DNA of 64,000 nucleotides from Chryseobacterium sp. OV279 (GCF_900128945.1 NZ_FQUD01000002.1:287280-351279); one strand, 5' to 3'. Numbered from the stretch's first letter, positions 29,256 to 37,558 are shown. Numbers and translations are program-made. Notes: generated from the sequence alone by a model not told the origin.

Positions 29256-29481
29256 TAGAAAACAATTTGAGCGACATATTCACATTTTAGCTGAATCCAT
29301 TGAACAGGGAACATTTAAATCTCTTCCAGATCATAAAATAATAATGAGTTTGCTGAAGACTAAAAAGCTTCCCAATAAGAGAGTAAATTTTATCACTGTA
29401 GATGAACGGTCAAGATTATTGGCAAACTCATTAGCTAATTTTGACAGACCAGAATTTAAAAATAGTAGAGATGCCAGATAA
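29239..29481 (+). CDS. Small Avs1-operon protein, copy 1
   Basis: This 80-residue basic, helical protein starts 17 bases inside the end of the STAND gene, so it is translationally coupled. Its N-terminus (PDNRKQFERHI) and a later segment (KRVNFITVDERSRLLANSL) align with the next small gene, which indicates a tandem duplication. It may be the small third component that accompanies Avs1 MBL and STAND genes; this is inferred from position. Confidence 0.65.
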   Translation: MITPDNRKQFERHIHILAESIEQGTFKSLPDHKIIMSLLKTKKLPNKRVNFITVDERSRLLANSLANFDRPEFKNSRDAR

Positions 29482-29689
29482 TAGAAGAGAATTGGAAAGA
29501 AATTTAAGTTTGCTTTTAGAAAAGAAAGTTAATGTAACTAATTTTAAGATGTTAAATGCGGCTGAAAAAGCAAGGTATGCACCTAATGGAAGAATGAATC
29601 TTAGAACAATCACACAAAGTATTGCATTAACAGCAAACACAACTGCTAGGATGGCGGAGGAAAAAGATAACTATACTGAAGATTTATAA
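29471..29689 (+). CDS. Small Avs1-operon protein, copy 2
   Basis: The product is 72 residues from the ATG at 29471; a TTG at 29441 would add 10 residues unlike its paralogue. The start PDNRRELERNLS and the segment GRMNLRTITQSIALTANT match the preceding small protein at corresponding places. It overlaps that gene by 11 bases. Two related copies in a row suggest a duplicated, perhaps diverged, regulator or adaptor of the system. Confidence 0.6.
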   Translation: MPDNRRELERNLSLLLEKKVNVTNFKMLNAAEKARYAPNGRMNLRTITQSIALTANTTARMAEEKDNYTEDL

Positions 29690-30153
29690 AGTAATCTGTA
29701 ATACACAAAATTATATCAATTTTAGTAAGTATTCCGACACGGTTAATTACTAATTACATGGTATGTTGAGTATTTTTATTAGGATGGCAACTTGAATGTA
29801 CTAAATTAAAATTTTACTATTTATCAACCAATAAACTAGATTACCAAGCAAGTGATATTTTAGCTTTTTGATGCTGTTCATTCAAATATATCATGGACAT
29901 TTTAATTATAGTGATCATTATTTTTTTTAAATAAAAAATAGAGAAAGTAATTTTTGTCTTTGATAGTCTGTGTTTTAATAAAATCTAGCAGTCAAAAAGA
30001 GTCTTTTTTTTGTAAAAACTAAAAAAAAGCATATATTTGCACCAGTTAAAAACAAACGCTCCTAATCTTATTAAAAAAGTGACCTATTCGGTGACCTACA
30101 AAATAAGAGAACAGCATAAAGCTTATGGATAGGACTTTTTCTAAAAAAGTACA
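29690..30153. other. Non-coding right end of the conjugative element
   Basis: No gene is supportable in these 464 bases. They hold poly-T/poly-A runs around 30001-30028, a good promoter (30010-30039) and two direct GTGACCT repeats at 30079-30085 and 30091-30097, close to the att copy at 30154. Such short repeats near an element end could be integrase or excisionase arm sites; this is inference. Confidence 0.5.
30010..30039 (+). promoter_or_regulatory. Bacteroidetes-type promoter reading toward att and tRNA-Asp
   Basis: TTG at 30010-30012, a 19-base spacer and TATATTTG at 30032-30039 match the flavobacterial TTG-N(17-23)-TAnnTTTG consensus exactly. It reads across the att copy toward the tRNA-Asp gene 160 bases further on, so the element may supply the tRNA promoter after integration. 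Its native target could also be a short element transcript. Confidence 0.6.
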
Positions 30154-30171
30154 AGTCCCGTCCGGATCGCA
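30154..30171 (+). repeat. Probable ICE attachment site: 18-bp copy of the tRNA-Asp 3' end
   Basis: AGTCCCGTCCGGATCGCA is identical to the 3' end of the tRNA-Asp gene at 30261-30278. It is not preceded by the rest of a tRNA. A lone tRNA 3' end at the edge of transfer and cargo genes is the signature of site-specific integration. The spacer to the intact tRNA gene is 31 bases, as in a tandem tRNA array. Confidence 0.75.
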
Positions 30172-30202
30172 GAAGTTTTCATCAATTTACTTTAAAAAAA
30201 TT

Positions 30203-30276
30203 GATCCGGTAGTTCAGCTGGTTAGAATGCCGCCCTGTCACGGCGGAGGTCGCGGGTTCGAGTCCCGTCCGGATCG
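30203..30276 (+). tRNA. tRNA-Asp (anticodon GTC)
   Basis: The sequence folds into a complete cloverleaf of 74 bases. The acceptor stem is GATCCGG/CCGGATC with discriminator G, the anticodon stem is CCGCC/GGCGG around loop CTGTCAC, and the T arm GCGGG-TTCGAGT-CCCGT has one G-T pair at its base. The anticodon GTC reads Asp codons. CA follows, and a strong terminator begins 9 bases later. Confidence 0.95.
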
Positions 30277-30285
30277 CAAATCTTT

Positions 30286-30319
30286 AAACCCCCTTCAATT
30301 ATTTGAAGGGGGTTTTTGT
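30286..30319 (+). terminator. Rho-independent terminator after tRNA-Asp
   Basis: The 13-base arms AAACCCCCTTCAA (30286-30298) and TTGAAGGGGGTTT (30303-30315) pair perfectly around a 4-base loop and continue into Ts. It ends the tRNA transcript. Confidence 0.9.
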
Positions 30320-30394
30320 TTTTATAACTTTATATATGAATTTCTTAGAATGAAGGTTTATTGTTTTCAGGAAATAGTATCAGAAATACTTCTA

Positions 30395-31342
30395 TCATTC
30401 ATCTTCTTCTTTTATGTTAAGCTTCATATATTTTGCGGGACTTATTCCTTCAAACTGCTTAAATACCCTGTTAAAAGTAGATTGGCTTGTGAACCCTGCT
30501 TCCGTGTAAATGTATACTAATGTAAAATGTTTTGATTTCTCTTCTTTCATCAGTTCTTTAACATATTTTATTCTGTACGAGTTGAGATAGTTATTAAAAT
30601 TAGCGTAGCCCTTAAGTTTGATGGCTTTTGATATATAGGTATTATTTGAATTTATTTGCGTAGCTAAATTGGATATAGTTAAATCACTATTTTTAAAAGG
30701 TTTATTAGTCTCCATGAATACTGAAATATCATTAAATAAGTCTTTATACTTTTCCAGGTCTTTTTGGAGAGATTTATTTATTATCCTATCTCTGTCTTTA
30801 TTCTGTTTTTCGGCAGGGAAGAATAAAGGTGTTTTCAGTTTATCAAGATAGTAAAGTAATAGTACAAATACAGATATATTACAAATTACTACAAGAATAT
30901 CAGATGTCAAAAGTTGTTTTCTGGTCATGTACACTTCCTGATAATTTATTTTTTCTGCTAAAACAATAATGATAATGACATATAGAAAAAGACCGATTGT
31001 GTATCTAATCATCATTCTTACTGAAAAGAATATATATACAACAAAAGGAATCGGTAATATCCACATGTAGGAAATGAAGGAATAGTGCCAGAAAATAATA
31101 AAATAGGGTGAAATATACAAGGGTGCAAGTATAAGCCAACAATGCACTGCAGTTTCTACATTATAATTTCTGCTGGTTATCAGTATACTGTAAAAAATAC
31201 AAAATAGTCCTGCTGCTATATAACAAATGATAAATTTGTTGAGATTGATTGATAAATAAAAACATGCGAATATCAAACAAAACAGCACTATGAGATATAA
31301 GTACTTTCTTATTAGCTCTCTTTTTATCAAATCATGTTCCAT
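30395..31342 (-). CDS. AraC-family regulator with an N-terminal membrane domain
   Basis: The protein has 315 residues. Residues about 10-185 hold six or seven hydrophobic helices, a linker of about 40 residues follows, and the C-terminal 95 residues are an AraC-type double helix-turn-helix (SNLATQINSNNTYISKAI, then YIYTEAGFTSQSTFNRVFKQ and GISPAKYMKL). Membrane-anchored AraC proteins of this design are common in flavobacteria and presumably sense envelope or small-molecule signals. It is divergent from the fibrinogen-like surface protein gene, which is a natural candidate target. Confidence 0.85.
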   Translation of the reverse strand: MEHDLIKRELIRKYLYLIVLFCLIFACFYLSINLNKFIICYIAAGLFCIFYSILITSRNYNVETAVHCWLILAPLYISPYFIIFWHYSFISYMWILPIPFVVYIFFSVRMMIRYTIGLFLYVIIIIVLAEKINYQEVYMTRKQLLTSDILVVICNISVFVLLLYYLDKLKTPLFFPAEKQNKDRDRIINKSLQKDLEKYKDLFNDISVFMETNKPFKNSDLTISNLATQINSNNTYISKAIKLKGYANFNNYLNSYRIKYVKELMKEEKSKHFTLVYIYTEAGFTSQSTFNRVFKQFEGISPAKYMKLNIKEEDE

Positions 31343-31372
31343 ATTTTGCGCTTACTGTATAGTAGTTAAATG

Positions 31373-31380
31373 CAAATATA
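31373..31380 (-). promoter_or_regulatory. Candidate -7 box of the AraC-type regulator gene
   Basis: Read on the minus strand this is TATATTTG, followed by GC, 31 bases upstream of the regulator start. It matches TAnnTTTG. The -33 element is only a weak TTA, so this is a candidate. No equally good box is seen for the divergent gene. Confidence 0.45.
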
Positions 31381-31594
31381 GTTTACTTAACTAATTTTTT
31401 TTTAATAGATGTTTACCATTTTCGATATTTTTTACTAATGTTGAATATGACTAGTTTAAATTATTGATTGTTAGGTTTTTATTAAATGTTAATCATATGT
31501 AGGATGTGGCTTATTTTTGAAAATTCTGGATATAGTATTCCTCTACCTTTGACATTATTCAAACAACGCTTAACAGCTATTTAAATGTCAACTT

Positions 31595-33724
31595 ATGAAA
31601 AAAAAATTATTTTTCCCATTTTTGATGGTATGTTCGAATTTATTTTTCGGACAGGTGGGTATTAATACCAGTACACCGAAAGCAACTTTAGATATAGTGG
31701 CTAATACCAATAATAGTCCTATAGGAGTTCTTCCTCCTCGCTTGTCGGGAGATCAGCTGCAGGGAATGGATTCTTATTACAATGATGATCAAAAAGGAGC
31801 TATTGTATTTGTTACTGATGCAGTAAGCTCGCCATCTCCAAAAACTAAAAATATATCCACCGCAGGATACTATTATTATGATGCTATTCTATCCCAGTGG
31901 ATAGCTTTGGGAAGTGGTTCGGAGCCTTGGAAAAATACGGATGGGCAAGGAGCTGTTTCAAATACAGAGCCTATCTACCATATGGGACAGGTATCTATCG
32001 GGTCATCTTTAGCAGATACCAATGCCGTATTGGATATCAGCTCCAATGCAAAAGGTATACTCTTACCAAGGATGTCAAGTTCAAACAGGAATGCTATTTC
32101 AACTCCGGCAGCTAACGGGCTGCTAATCTACAATACAACGACTAACTGTCTGAATTATTTTGACGGAAATGCTAGTAAATGGCTCAGTTTATGCGGTTCT
32201 TTTGAGCCTGCAACCTTTGGGCTGCTGGATTGTAGTAGTCCGACCGGACCGTCAGGTACCTATACGCAGGGAACGATATTAGACGCCGTAAACAATACCT
32301 ATACCATAAAAGTAAACGTTACAAGTGTCGGTAATTATCAGATCCTAGCCACCACAGGAAATGGATACTCCTTCAGTAAATCAGGGACCTTTACAGAAAC
32401 AGGTATTTTTGATGTAGTATTGGCTGGACAAGGGAGCCCTATAACAGGTCCTTCAAATAATAGCCCCTCAATCACCTTTAATGGTGTAAATGTAGCTCCT
32501 GCATGTACACTGCCGGTAATACATGTCAATGGTTCGACAACATTATTTTCTATCAACTGTTCAGGCAGCACTGTTCATGGAATCTACAGACAGGGAATCG
32601 CCTTGGATGCTACGAATTATATTGATATTCCTGTTACTGGTGTTACGACACCAGGTAATATTATAGTGGAAACCTCCTTAATCAATGGGGTGAAATTTTC
32701 ATCAGGAACTATTGCAATAGGAGCTTCCACAAACAGCATAAGACTTTATGGTCAGGGTACTCCTGCCATTGTAGCGAATAATAGCTCATATAGTTTTACT
32801 ATCCCAGGATCTGTGACATGTACCTTTACTATCAATGTGATTACAAGTGTGGGAACGTTTGTTAATCCGGCAGACAGATGTTACCAGATTTTACAATTGA
32901 ATCCGGCAGCAGCAGACGGAGAGTATTTTATTAAAGGTTTGAACGGAACAGCTACCAAGACTTATTGTGACATGACCAATGGAGGCTACACCTTAATTCA
33001 ATCATATTCTGAAAAAGCAGCCTTTGTAGATGATACCAATTTTCTGATCAATAACTCTCAAAATCTGAATGTTAATGATAACAGAAATTATACTGCAGCA
33101 ACAGGACTGTCCGGTATTGTAACTTATAAAAATTATTTGTTACCTGTTGCTGTACGACAAAATATAAGAAGTAATGCGACAAAAAATCAATACAGGGTAA
33201 GAATTGTGAATGATGTGGCTAATGTAGCTAATAATACAGACTCATGGGCTAATAATAACTATGTAGTAATTGATTTTAATATTCCTACTTCAGGTGCTTA
33301 TGACATGATTGGGGGAATATTTGCTGATTTTCCTTATGTGAAAGTTTCAGGGAAGATTTTTGGAAAGAATTATAGTATGGATGGAACAATCAATGGTAAC
33401 TATGTTTCATTTGATGGGCAGGCATGGAATTATGCAAGACTTTATAATGCAGGATATGCTAAAGTGATTAGTCATCAGAATGCCCCTCCAAGTTATGCTT
33501 TTTCTTATACAGCAAGTAATGGGGCAACCATCAATACAAATTTAACGGCACTTGATGATATTTGGGGGAACTATGGTGATAGTACTTTCAATCATCATAT
33601 CGGAAAATGCGGAAATGCCGCATCTGATGATTATGCAGGGGTTACAGAATGTGTAGGAACTGGTAGAGCACCGCATTCGTTTAACAACGGTGAAGGAAGA
33701 TATGTCCAGTGGTTTGTTAAATAA
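31595..33724 (+). CDS. Secreted surface protein with a C-terminal fibrinogen-like domain
   Basis: This 709-residue protein has a signal peptide ending at FFGQVGINTSTP, the typical start of flavobacterial cell-surface proteins. Residues about 25-210 contain two copies of a PPRLSG/LPRMSS...W-type module. Residues about 215-425 are two or three Cys-containing beta repeats. The last 280 residues look like a fibrinogen C-terminal-like domain (DRCYQILQ, GEYFIKG, YCDMTNGGYTLIQSY, and a late WGNYGD segment with Cys residues). Such domains bind glycans or proteins. No T9SS C-terminal signal is obvious. A long stem-loop terminator follows. Confidence 0.78.
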   Translation: MKKKLFFPFLMVCSNLFFGQVGINTSTPKATLDIVANTNNSPIGVLPPRLSGDQLQGMDSYYNDDQKGAIVFVTDAVSSPSPKTKNISTAGYYYYDAILSQWIALGSGSEPWKNTDGQGAVSNTEPIYHMGQVSIGSSLADTNAVLDISSNAKGILLPRMSSSNRNAISTPAANGLLIYNTTTNCLNYFDGNASKWLSLCGSFEPATFGLLDCSSPTGPSGTYTQGTILDAVNNTYTIKVNVTSVGNYQILATTGNGYSFSKSGTFTETGIFDVVLAGQGSPITGPSNNSPSITFNGVNVAPACTLPVIHVNGSTTLFSINCSGSTVHGIYRQGIALDATNYIDIPVTGVTTPGNIIVETSLINGVKFSSGTIAIGASTNSIRLYGQGTPAIVANNSSYSFTIPGSVTCTFTINVITSVGTFVNPADRCYQILQLNPAAADGEYFIKGLNGTATKTYCDMTNGGYTLIQSYSEKAAFVDDTNFLINNSQNLNVNDNRNYTAATGLSGIVTYKNYLLPVAVRQNIRSNATKNQYRVRIVNDVANVANNTDSWANNNYVVIDFNIPTSGAYDMIGGIFADFPYVKVSGKIFGKNYSMDGTINGNYVSFDGQAWNYARLYNAGYAKVISHQNAPPSYAFSYTASNGATINTNLTALDDIWGNYGDSTFNHHIGKCGNAASDDYAGVTECVGTGRAPHSFNNGEGRYVQWFVK

Positions 33725-33737
33725 AAAATAATATTTG

Positions 33738-33823
33738 ACGGCAATGCCTCTCAAGATTGTTCTTGTAACTTTTTCAGAATCATAGACTATTTTTAAGGAA
33801 CAAAGATGCATTGCCGTTTTTTA
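33738..33823 (+). terminator. Long stem-loop terminator-like structure
   Basis: ACGGCAATGC (33738-33747) and GCATTGCCGT (33808-33817) pair perfectly around a 60-base interior and are followed by a T run. It lies 13 bases after the surface-protein stop and just before the next gene. The long interior could itself fold. Confidence 0.6.
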
Positions 33824-33840
33824 ATACTTCAATATCAGCC

Positions 33841-34278
33841 ATGAATAATTTAAAATCTATCAATATCAGTCATTTAATAAAACAAAGGTTGGAAGAACTT
33901 GATATGGATATGGACAGAATTTGTAACTTTTTTAAATATGAAAGAGAAAAAGTTGAAGAGATTCTTCAGCAAGAGTCAATGGATACTGAGATTCTATTAA
34001 AATGGAGCAAACTCTTAGAATATGATTTTTTTCGCATTTATACACAACACCTAATACTTTATGCGCCTCAAAGCAAAATAAGTAGTGGGAAATTGACTAA
34101 AAACAGAAAAACTTTACTCCCTACATTCAGGAAAAATATTTATACCAAAGAAATAATAGATTTTATTCTGGAAGAAGTTGATAAAAAAGAAAAAACAAAG
34201 CAGCAAATTATTGATGAATACAGAATACCTAAAACGACTTTATTCAAATGGATCGCAAAACACAAAGAAAATTTCTGA
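33841..34278 (+). CDS. Small HTH protein, first of a pair
   Basis: The product is 145 residues from the ATG at 33841; an upstream TTG at 33811 lies inside the terminator stem and is rejected. The N-terminal half (HLIKQRLEELDMDMDRICNF) looks like a helix-turn-helix fold. The C-terminus (KQQIIDEYRIPKTTLFKWIA) resembles a transposase-type HTH. It overlaps the next small gene by 31 bases. Such pairs recur in Chryseobacterium to my knowledge; whether they are regulators or remains of a transposase-like module is not settled by the sequence. Confidence 0.65.
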   Translation: MNNLKSINISHLIKQRLEELDMDMDRICNFFKYEREKVEEILQQESMDTEILLKWSKLLEYDFFRIYTQHLILYAPQSKISSGKLTKNRKTLLPTFRKNIYTKEIIDFILEEVDKKEKTKQQIIDEYRIPKTTLFKWIAKHKENF

Positions 34279-34597
34279 CCCCAGATTATAAAAAAATTTA
34301 TAGTGATATGATCACGAAAAAATTTCCGGATAAAAAAAAAAGTTGCGAAAAGATATTAAGTAAGCAAGAATTATCTGTAATGGATGTCATCGTTCTTAAC
34401 TCTCTGATATTTGGAACTGTAGGTAATCAAAATTATGATTTCAATCAAAAGTGCCGTTCGTACGATAAAAAGACAATATTTTTCATTTTAGATTATCAAA
34501 AAAAAAAAAATTAAACAACACTCAGGTGGCTGCATACTTTAGATTAAGCAGAAATACCATAAGTGCATGGAAAAAATTATTTTATACAAATGAATAG
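34248..34597 (+). pseudogene. Second small HTH gene, frame-shifted at a run of 13 A
   Basis: The frame from 34248 stops at 34512-34514, immediately after an A13 run at 34498-34510 (88 codons). A -1 shift within the run restores a sensible C-terminus (KLNNTQVAAYFRLSRNTISA, then WKKLF) up to a TAG at 34595-34597, giving a protein of about 115 residues ending in an HTH. It is either a pseudogene made by A-tract slippage or a gene read through by transcriptional or ribosomal slippage, since AAAAAAA is a known slippery sequence. It overlaps the preceding HTH gene. Confidence 0.6.
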
Positions 34598-34674
34598 TGT
34601 TTAATGTGTTGGTTTTTTAGTTGGATATGAAGATTCTACCATAAAGTAGATTCCAGCTGTATTTCATTTTTTTT

Positions 34675-34703
34675 AACCCGTTCAACTGTTTGAAGGGGTT
34701 TCT
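34675..34703. terminator. Terminator-like hairpin between convergent genes
   Basis: AACCCGTTCAA (34675-34685) and TTGAAGGGGTT (34690-34700) pair with one mismatch and are flanked by T-rich sequence on one side and A/T tracts on the other. It can serve the small HTH pair and possibly the convergent racemase gene. Confidence 0.55.
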
Positions 34704-34728
34704 TGTTGATGTGAATTTTCTTTAAATT

Positions 34729-35409
34729 TTACGAAACAATATATTCCACAATAGCCTCGCAATGTATTTTTGTAGTATCAAAGACAGGAACGGTAAAATC
34801 ATCCTGACTGATAAGCATAGGGATTTCCGTGCAGCCCAGAATAATACATTCAGCACCACGGTTGATCATTTCTTCTGCAATGGAAATATAATTGATTTTA
34901 GTTTCAGGATTAATGAATCCTACTCCCAGTTCATCCTTTACGGTATGCTGTATATAGTCCCTCGTTTCCTGATTTTCCGGGATCAGCACTTCAAGGCTGT
35001 ATTCTTCAAGTTTATTTTTGTAGAAATCCATTTCCATCGTAAACTTTGTTCCGATTAAGCCAACTTTTGTAAGCCCGGCTTTCTGTATGGCTTTTGCGGT
35101 TTCTGTACCTATATGGATAATCGGAAGTTGTACAGAGGCCTGAAGCTCGTCTGCGAACAGATGGGCTGTATTGGCACAAAGCACAATGCTGTCTGCTCCG
35201 GTGTTTTTAAGGTGATTGCAGGCGTTTAATAATAATTCGAAGGAATTCGTCCATCCTTTAGCCTGAAGGTCTCCAAAATTCAGGGAATAGATCATGCATT
35301 CCGCAGCATTCAGTCCTCCCAGTCTTGCATTGACCCCTTCATTGATGAATTGATAATAATCCAATGTAGATACCCAGCTTATTCCGCCTACCAGTCCTAT
35401 TTTTTTCAT
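34729..35409 (-). CDS. Aspartate/glutamate racemase family protein
   Basis: This 226-residue protein begins KKIGLVGGISWVST, typical of the Asp/Glu/hydantoin racemase fold. Both catalytic cysteines are present: Cys-78 in VLCANTAH and Cys-193 in ILGCTEIPM. These cofactor-independent enzymes interconvert D- and L-aspartate or glutamate; which substrate is used cannot be told. It appears to be a single-gene unit. Its closeness to the RiPP locus is probably coincidental. Confidence 0.9.
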   Translation of the reverse strand: MKKIGLVGGISWVSTLDYYQFINEGVNARLGGLNAAECMIYSLNFGDLQAKGWTNSFELLLNACNHLKNTGADSIVLCANTAHLFADELQASVQLPIIHIGTETAKAIQKAGLTKVGLIGTKFTMEMDFYKNKLEEYSLEVLIPENQETRDYIQHTVKDELGVGFINPETKINYISIAEEMINRGAECIILGCTEIPMLISQDDFTVPVFDTTKIHCEAIVEYIVS

Positions 35410-35720
35410 ACGTTTTATTATTGACTACAGAAGACAAATCTAGATAAAAGTTTTGATGGATCCTGCCTATCTGTTGGAATATTATCGGTTTCAATGGTTG
35501 ATGTATGGGTAGAAACTCGTAAGCCGGTCAGTACATAACTAAAGGCTGCTCAGGTGTCAATATTCAGTGAGTAGGAATTTTGGTTAAACACAGGTTCAGT
35601 TTTTTCCGGGTATATGTTTGTTAAAAGGAGTATATTCTATCGCTATTTTTGTCAGATCGTTCAGACGAATGATTTATTCACGGTTTATTGCTACATTAGT
35701 GAAATTCATAAACAGATTCA
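35410..35720. other. Intergenic region, nothing definite
   Basis: This 311-bp stretch separates the divergent racemase and membrane-protein genes and must contain their promoters. TTTATTGCTAC occurs at about 35682 and again inside the next gene. I see no strong box, hairpin or gene. Confidence 0.4.
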
Positions 35721-36137
35721 ATGTCACAGAGAAAATTTATTCTGCTTTCCATTCTTAAAACATGGTTTATTGCTACAATAGTTTCGACGGTTATTCTGCT
35801 TATTTACATGATGATCACCGAAGTTCCGCGTGATCATGAACATCCCAGAAACTGTGATATGAGTGGGATTGCCTATGGTCTTTTGATTCTCTGGATTCTG
35901 TCTTTGTCGATGGTTTCTTTCAGCAGTCTTTTTTCTTTGTTAAAAAAATTTCGGGGAAAAATAAAAAGGTGGCTGTGCTGGTTTCTGCTTCCTATATTGA
36001 TCACCGGATACTTTTTCATTGAAATTTCCGGTGGAAAGATGGATGGCCAAGGAGCTGTGTTTTTGTTGATCTCCAATCTTCCCTGGTTTCTTCTGTGGGG
36101 AGTTTATTATTCTAAGTTTAATTCTATACTCAAATGA
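35721..36137 (+). CDS. Small polytopic membrane protein, function unknown
   Basis: The 138-residue product has four likely membrane helices at about 8-30, 48-72, 83-101 and 108-130. It contains a DHEHPRNCD segment in the first loop. No family is recognised and no operon partner is adjacent; the RiPP export genes end on the opposite strand 115 bases downstream. Confidence 0.6.
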   Translation: MSQRKFILLSILKTWFIATIVSTVILLIYMMITEVPRDHEHPRNCDMSGIAYGLLILWILSLSMVSFSSLFSLLKKFRGKIKRWLCWFLLPILITGYFFIEISGGKMDGQGAVFLLISNLPWFLLWGVYYSKFNSILK

Positions 36138-36252
36138 TCTTGTCAGCAAGTCTTCTGAATGTTAGGCTAAGGAAATTATCGGTTTCTGAAGGCATAATTA
36201 CGGCTTAATACTGAATGCTGCATTTTTCATATCTGATCTGAACCTTAAAGAA

Positions 36253-37557
36253 TTATGCATGAGCGCCTAATAATTCTCTGATCTGGTAGAGGAATCTTTC
36301 AATCAGTCTTAAATCTTTTGTGATGATTTCAGCGGTACCTTTCAGTTCTCTGTTAAGAGGCAGTACTTTGTTAAATGAAGTAGAAAGCTTTTTTGGGAGT
36401 CTGATCTCTGCGTAATAATTCCCTTCCTTATCCGGAACTGACGATATGTTTTGCACTCTTCCTTCCACGATTCCGAATTCCTGAAAAGGATAATTATCAA
36501 GTTTTATCAGCACTTTCTGACCAGGCTTTACTTTACCTGAGTTGGTTGATGGTATCATTAATCTGCCAATCATTGTTTCGTGCTCTTCAGGCATGATGGA
36601 AACAAGGATTTCTCCGGCTTTTACAAACTGGTATTTTCCCAAATGTTGCTGAAAGCTTACGGTTCCGTTAGTAGAAGAAATGAATACATAATTTTGTTCC
36701 CATTCTTTCAGTGATTTTCTTAACTGCTCAAACAGCTGCGTGGTCCGGGAAGAAAAGGTGATTTTATCTTTTTCTGCATTGATTGATGTTCCGCTTTTTG
36801 TTTTATGAATTCCTGAGATTCCTTCCTGAAGCTGTGAAATGGACAGATTAATATTTTCAACATTCTGTTTTGCCTGCAAAAGGTTTATTCTTTGCTGATC
36901 CATTTCTGAGGTAGAAATAACGCCCTGATTATAAAGCTGCCGGGAACGGTCAAATTCTTTTTTGGACAAATCGTATTTAGCCTGCTCCATCTGCTTTTGT
37001 TGCTGAAAAGACTGAATTCTGCTATTGGATTCCAAAAGGCTACGCTCGGCTGAAACATTTTCTGGTGCATAAGGTTGCAGACGGGTATAGAGCTGTTCAT
37101 CTGTCAGAGCCTGTGCAAATGTATTATAATCTGCCTGAACTTCACCAAGATTGAGCCCTGATGCTTCTTTCAACGGGAAGTTTTGCAGTTGTGTGTGTTC
37201 TACAGTACCTGTGATATCAATAAGTCTTAAAACATCCTGATAACGGGCAGTAGATTGCAGAACCAAAAGAAGCTGACCTTTTTTCACTTCTTCATGGTCC
37301 TTCACTAAGATGGCTTCTATTTTACTGTTTACCCTTGATTCTATTTTTTCGGGTGGATTCTGGGTGGAAATGATAGCCTGAGAGGAAACAAATTCAGGAT
37401 ACCGGATGATATAACTCATCAGAAGGATGAACAGTAAAATAATTAAAATAATGGTATTACCCCTTCGGATCATCCAATGCGGCGCACCTGTTAGAATATC
37501 CTGAACACCCTCAGAACGTAATTCTATCTCATCTAAAACGTCTGTCTTTAGCTTCAT
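36253..37557 (-). CDS. HlyD-family membrane fusion protein of the RiPP exporter
   Basis: This 434-residue protein starts at an ATG one base after the ABC-transporter stop; an ATG 12 bases upstream would overlap that gene. It has one membrane helix at about residues 30-50, a lipoyl-like half (VNSKIEAILVKDHEEVKKGQ), a long coiled coil at about 140-265 and a second lipoyl half (TNGTVSFQQHL). It links the C39 peptidase-ABC transporter to the outer membrane, as in bacteriocin export. It is the last gene of the minus-strand RiPP arm. Confidence 0.9.
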   Translation of the reverse strand: MKLKTDVLDEIELRSEGVQDILTGAPHWMIRRGNTIILIILLFILLMSYIIRYPEFVSSQAIISTQNPPEKIESRVNSKIEAILVKDHEEVKKGQLLLVLQSTARYQDVLRLIDITGTVEHTQLQNFPLKEASGLNLGEVQADYNTFAQALTDEQLYTRLQPYAPENVSAERSLLESNSRIQSFQQQKQMEQAKYDLSKKEFDRSRQLYNQGVISTSEMDQQRINLLQAKQNVENINLSISQLQEGISGIHKTKSGTSINAEKDKITFSSRTTQLFEQLRKSLKEWEQNYVFISSTNGTVSFQQHLGKYQFVKAGEILVSIMPEEHETMIGRLMIPSTNSGKVKPGQKVLIKLDNYPFQEFGIVEGRVQNISSVPDKEGNYYAEIRLPKKLSTSFNKVLPLNRELKGTAEIITKDLRLIERFLYQIRELLGAHA

Positions 37558-37558
37558 T

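Noticed and set aside
30154..30171. Possible second tRNA-Asp gene
   Set aside because: Only the 3' 18 bp are present; there is no D arm, anticodon arm or 5' acceptor strand upstream.
30125..30520. 131-codon ORF across the att copy, the tRNA and its terminator
   Set aside because: It is a by-product of tRNA and terminator sequence; the product has no credible composition.
33811..33840. Upstream TTG start of the first small HTH gene
   Set aside because: It lies inside the terminator stem; the ATG at 33841 gives a normal N-terminus.
33841..34597. Complete insertion sequence
   Set aside because: There is no catalytic transposase domain, and no terminal inverted repeats or target duplications could be found around the HTH pair.
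34729..35409. Asp/Glu racemase as the source of D-residues in the RiPP product
   Set aside because: It acts on free amino acids and is outside the RiPP operon; ribosomal peptides do not take up D-amino acids this way.
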